Made by a program: the position numbers and the translations under genes
Shown here: in pieces, positions 6,645-7,640 of the stretch
How positions within the stretch are numbered: position 1 is the stretch's first letter
How the letters are laid out: each line of letters begins with the position of its first letter
Notes under the pieces: model-generated
What the model was told of the DNA's origin: nothing
Database searches by the model: none
What the model saw: the letters and a program-made list of their open reading frames with translations, nothing else
Source: Chloroflexota bacterium
Lineage (GTDB): Bacteria; Chloroflexota; Dehalococcoidia; Lucifugimonadales; JAPUKM01
Reading direction: 5' to 3'
Length of the DNA: 7,640 nt
Assembly (NCBI GenBank): GCA_027295645.1
Contig: JAPUKM010000002.1
Span: 1 to 7,640, forward strand

Positions 6645-7640
6645 TCAGGAGCCTTCCCGATAGGGAACGGGGCTTGGCTTGGGTAGGCCGTCCATCCTCC
6701 ACGGCGCTACAACGCTTGTCACCTTGCCCAGGGCCGGGTCATCCATCTCCTTGACCATCTCCAGGGCCTTCATCTGCGGATGCGCGAAGAGCTCTTTGAA
6801 TGTGTTCACCTGCGCGCCGTTCGCCCCAAGCGAGTGAAACAACTCCAGGAGGTCATTGGACGACAGGTTCTGAAAACTCTCCTCCCAGATGGGCTTCGCC
6901 TGAATGTGTAGATCGCCGGTGCCACCCCATCCCAATAGGTCCCTGGGCAGGTTCTGGAACAGCGGGTGCTCCAGGTACTGCTCCATACCCAGCGCCTTCA
7001 TGATCTCGGGGAATCTGTCGGCATCTCGCGGAGGAGCCAAGGTGACCGGCTGATCGGCGGTCTTGTAGCCGGTGTCCGGCGGCTTCACGTAGCCCTCGCA
7101 GTAGAAGCCGGCCCACTCGTCCGGGTCGACCATGGAGGTCCAGGTGATGCCCCGCTGGTGGACCATGGTGGCCAGCATGCTGACGTTCACCTGCTGGCCC
7201 TCCCCGGTGCGCCACTTGTGGTACAGGCCGCCCAGGATCCCATGCACGGCGAAGAGGGACGTCCCGGCGCTGGCCATATCGGGGCCCATCCGCACCGGCT
7301 CCTCCCCAGCCACTCCCAGCGTGTTCAGGAAGTCGGACATGGCCTGGAGGGTGAGTTCGGAGGCGGGCTGGTCGCGCAGCGGCCCCTTGGTCCCGTGGGG
7401 CGAGATGCTGCAGTAGATGAGGCCGGGGTTGAGCCTCTCCAGGTCCTGATAGCCCAGGCCCAGCCGCTTCATCCGCCGCTGCCCCGTCTCCTCGATGAAC
7501 ACATCCGCATCCTTGAGCAGGTCCAGGAGGCGCTGTTTGTCCTGTTCCTTGCGGATGTCCAGCCGCACCCCCTCCTTGTTGCGGTTCAGGTGGAAGAAGG
7601 CCGCGCTCACCCCGTTCAGCGGTGGGCTGAAGTGGCGGGC
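6645..7640 (-). CDS. Type III (CaiB/BaiF) CoA-transferase domain (start cut by window edge)
   Basis: The open frame runs off the right edge. The 331 visible residues start mid-domain (ARHFSPPLNGVSAAFFHLNRN) and end in a TGA at 6645-6647; the GTG at 7610 is internal, not the start. The fragment aligns along its length with half 2 of the 4075-6423 protein: both share FxxLNRNK, RLGL, NPGLIYC, RTGEGQ and, near the end, HPQ-x-KAL-x-x-x-KEM-x-x-P-x-LGK. The position matching the catalytic Asp of the family is Ser (visible residue 124, codon 7269-7271). By analogy it is probably the C-terminal half of another two-domain fusion, with the active half outside the window; a standalone degenerate enzyme is the alternative. 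It lies 221 nt upstream of its paralog on the same strand. The substrate is unknown. Confidence 0.9.
   Translation of the reverse strand, partial: ARHFSPPLNGVSAAFFHLNRNKEGVRLDIRKEQDKQRLLDLLKDADVFIEETGQRRMKRLGLGYQDLERLNPGLIYCSISPHGTKGPLRDQPASELTLQAMSDFLNTLGVAGEEPVRMGPDMASAGTSLFAVHGILGGLYHKWRTGEGQQVNVSMLATMVHQRGITWTSMVDPDEWAGFYCEGYVKPPDTGYKTADQPVTLAPPRDADRFPEIMKALGMEQYLEHPLFQNLPRDLLGWGGTGDLHIQAKPIWEESFQNLSSNDLLELFHSLGANGAQVNTFKELFAHPQMKALEMVKEMDDPALGKVTSVVAPWRMDGLPKPSPVPYREGS

Overview
The window reads as an accessory/catabolic stretch of a moderately GC-rich bacterium. The best lineage clue is the lipoprotein at 1467-2219. It has a lipobox, then a long Thr/Pro (TPTP-type) linker introduced by an ATVTTMVATQ-like segment, a style common in Chloroflexota secreted proteins. 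Together with two large type III (CaiB/BaiF) CoA-transferases, a flavoprotein-type electron carrier and small hydrolases, this suggests Chloroflexota, perhaps a Dehalococcoidia/SAR202-like lineage. That placement is inference from protein style, not from a marker gene.

Layout. 1-232 (-) is the N-terminal 77 residues of an electron transfer flavoprotein beta subunit, cut by the left edge. It is read from a textbook sigma70-type promoter at 276-304 in the intergenic region it shares with the divergent 409-1374 (+) aldo/keto reductase. 1467-2219 (+) is the Thr/Pro-linker lipoprotein. A 43-nt hairpin at 2196-2238 covers its stop codon and separates it from the convergent minus-strand genes. These are, in transcription order, 6423-4075 (a 782-residue fusion of two CaiB/BaiF CoA-transferase domains), 3995-3156 (alpha/beta hydrolase) and 3099-2278 (TatD-family metal hydrolase). 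They have gaps of 79 and 56 nt and may form one operon. A 221-nt gap (6424-6644) holds a perfect TATAAT on the minus strand. 6645-7640 (-) is the C-terminal part of a second, paralogous CoA-transferase, cut by the right edge.

How the genes could work together. CoA-transferases activate a carboxylate as its CoA thioester. ETF takes electrons from acyl-CoA dehydrogenases acting on such thioesters. The alpha/beta hydrolase and aldo/keto reductase could process ester, C-C or carbonyl groups of the same substrate. A role in breaking down some organic acid or its precursors is therefore reasonable, but no substrate can be named from the sequence. The most unusual point is in the fused CoA-transferase. 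The position matching the catalytic Asp of formyl-CoA transferase is Asp in the N-terminal half, Asn in the C-terminal half, and Ser in the neighbouring paralog fragment. This suggests one-active-site pseudo-dimers. I saw no CRISPR array, transposase, integrase, tRNA, rRNA or defence gene.
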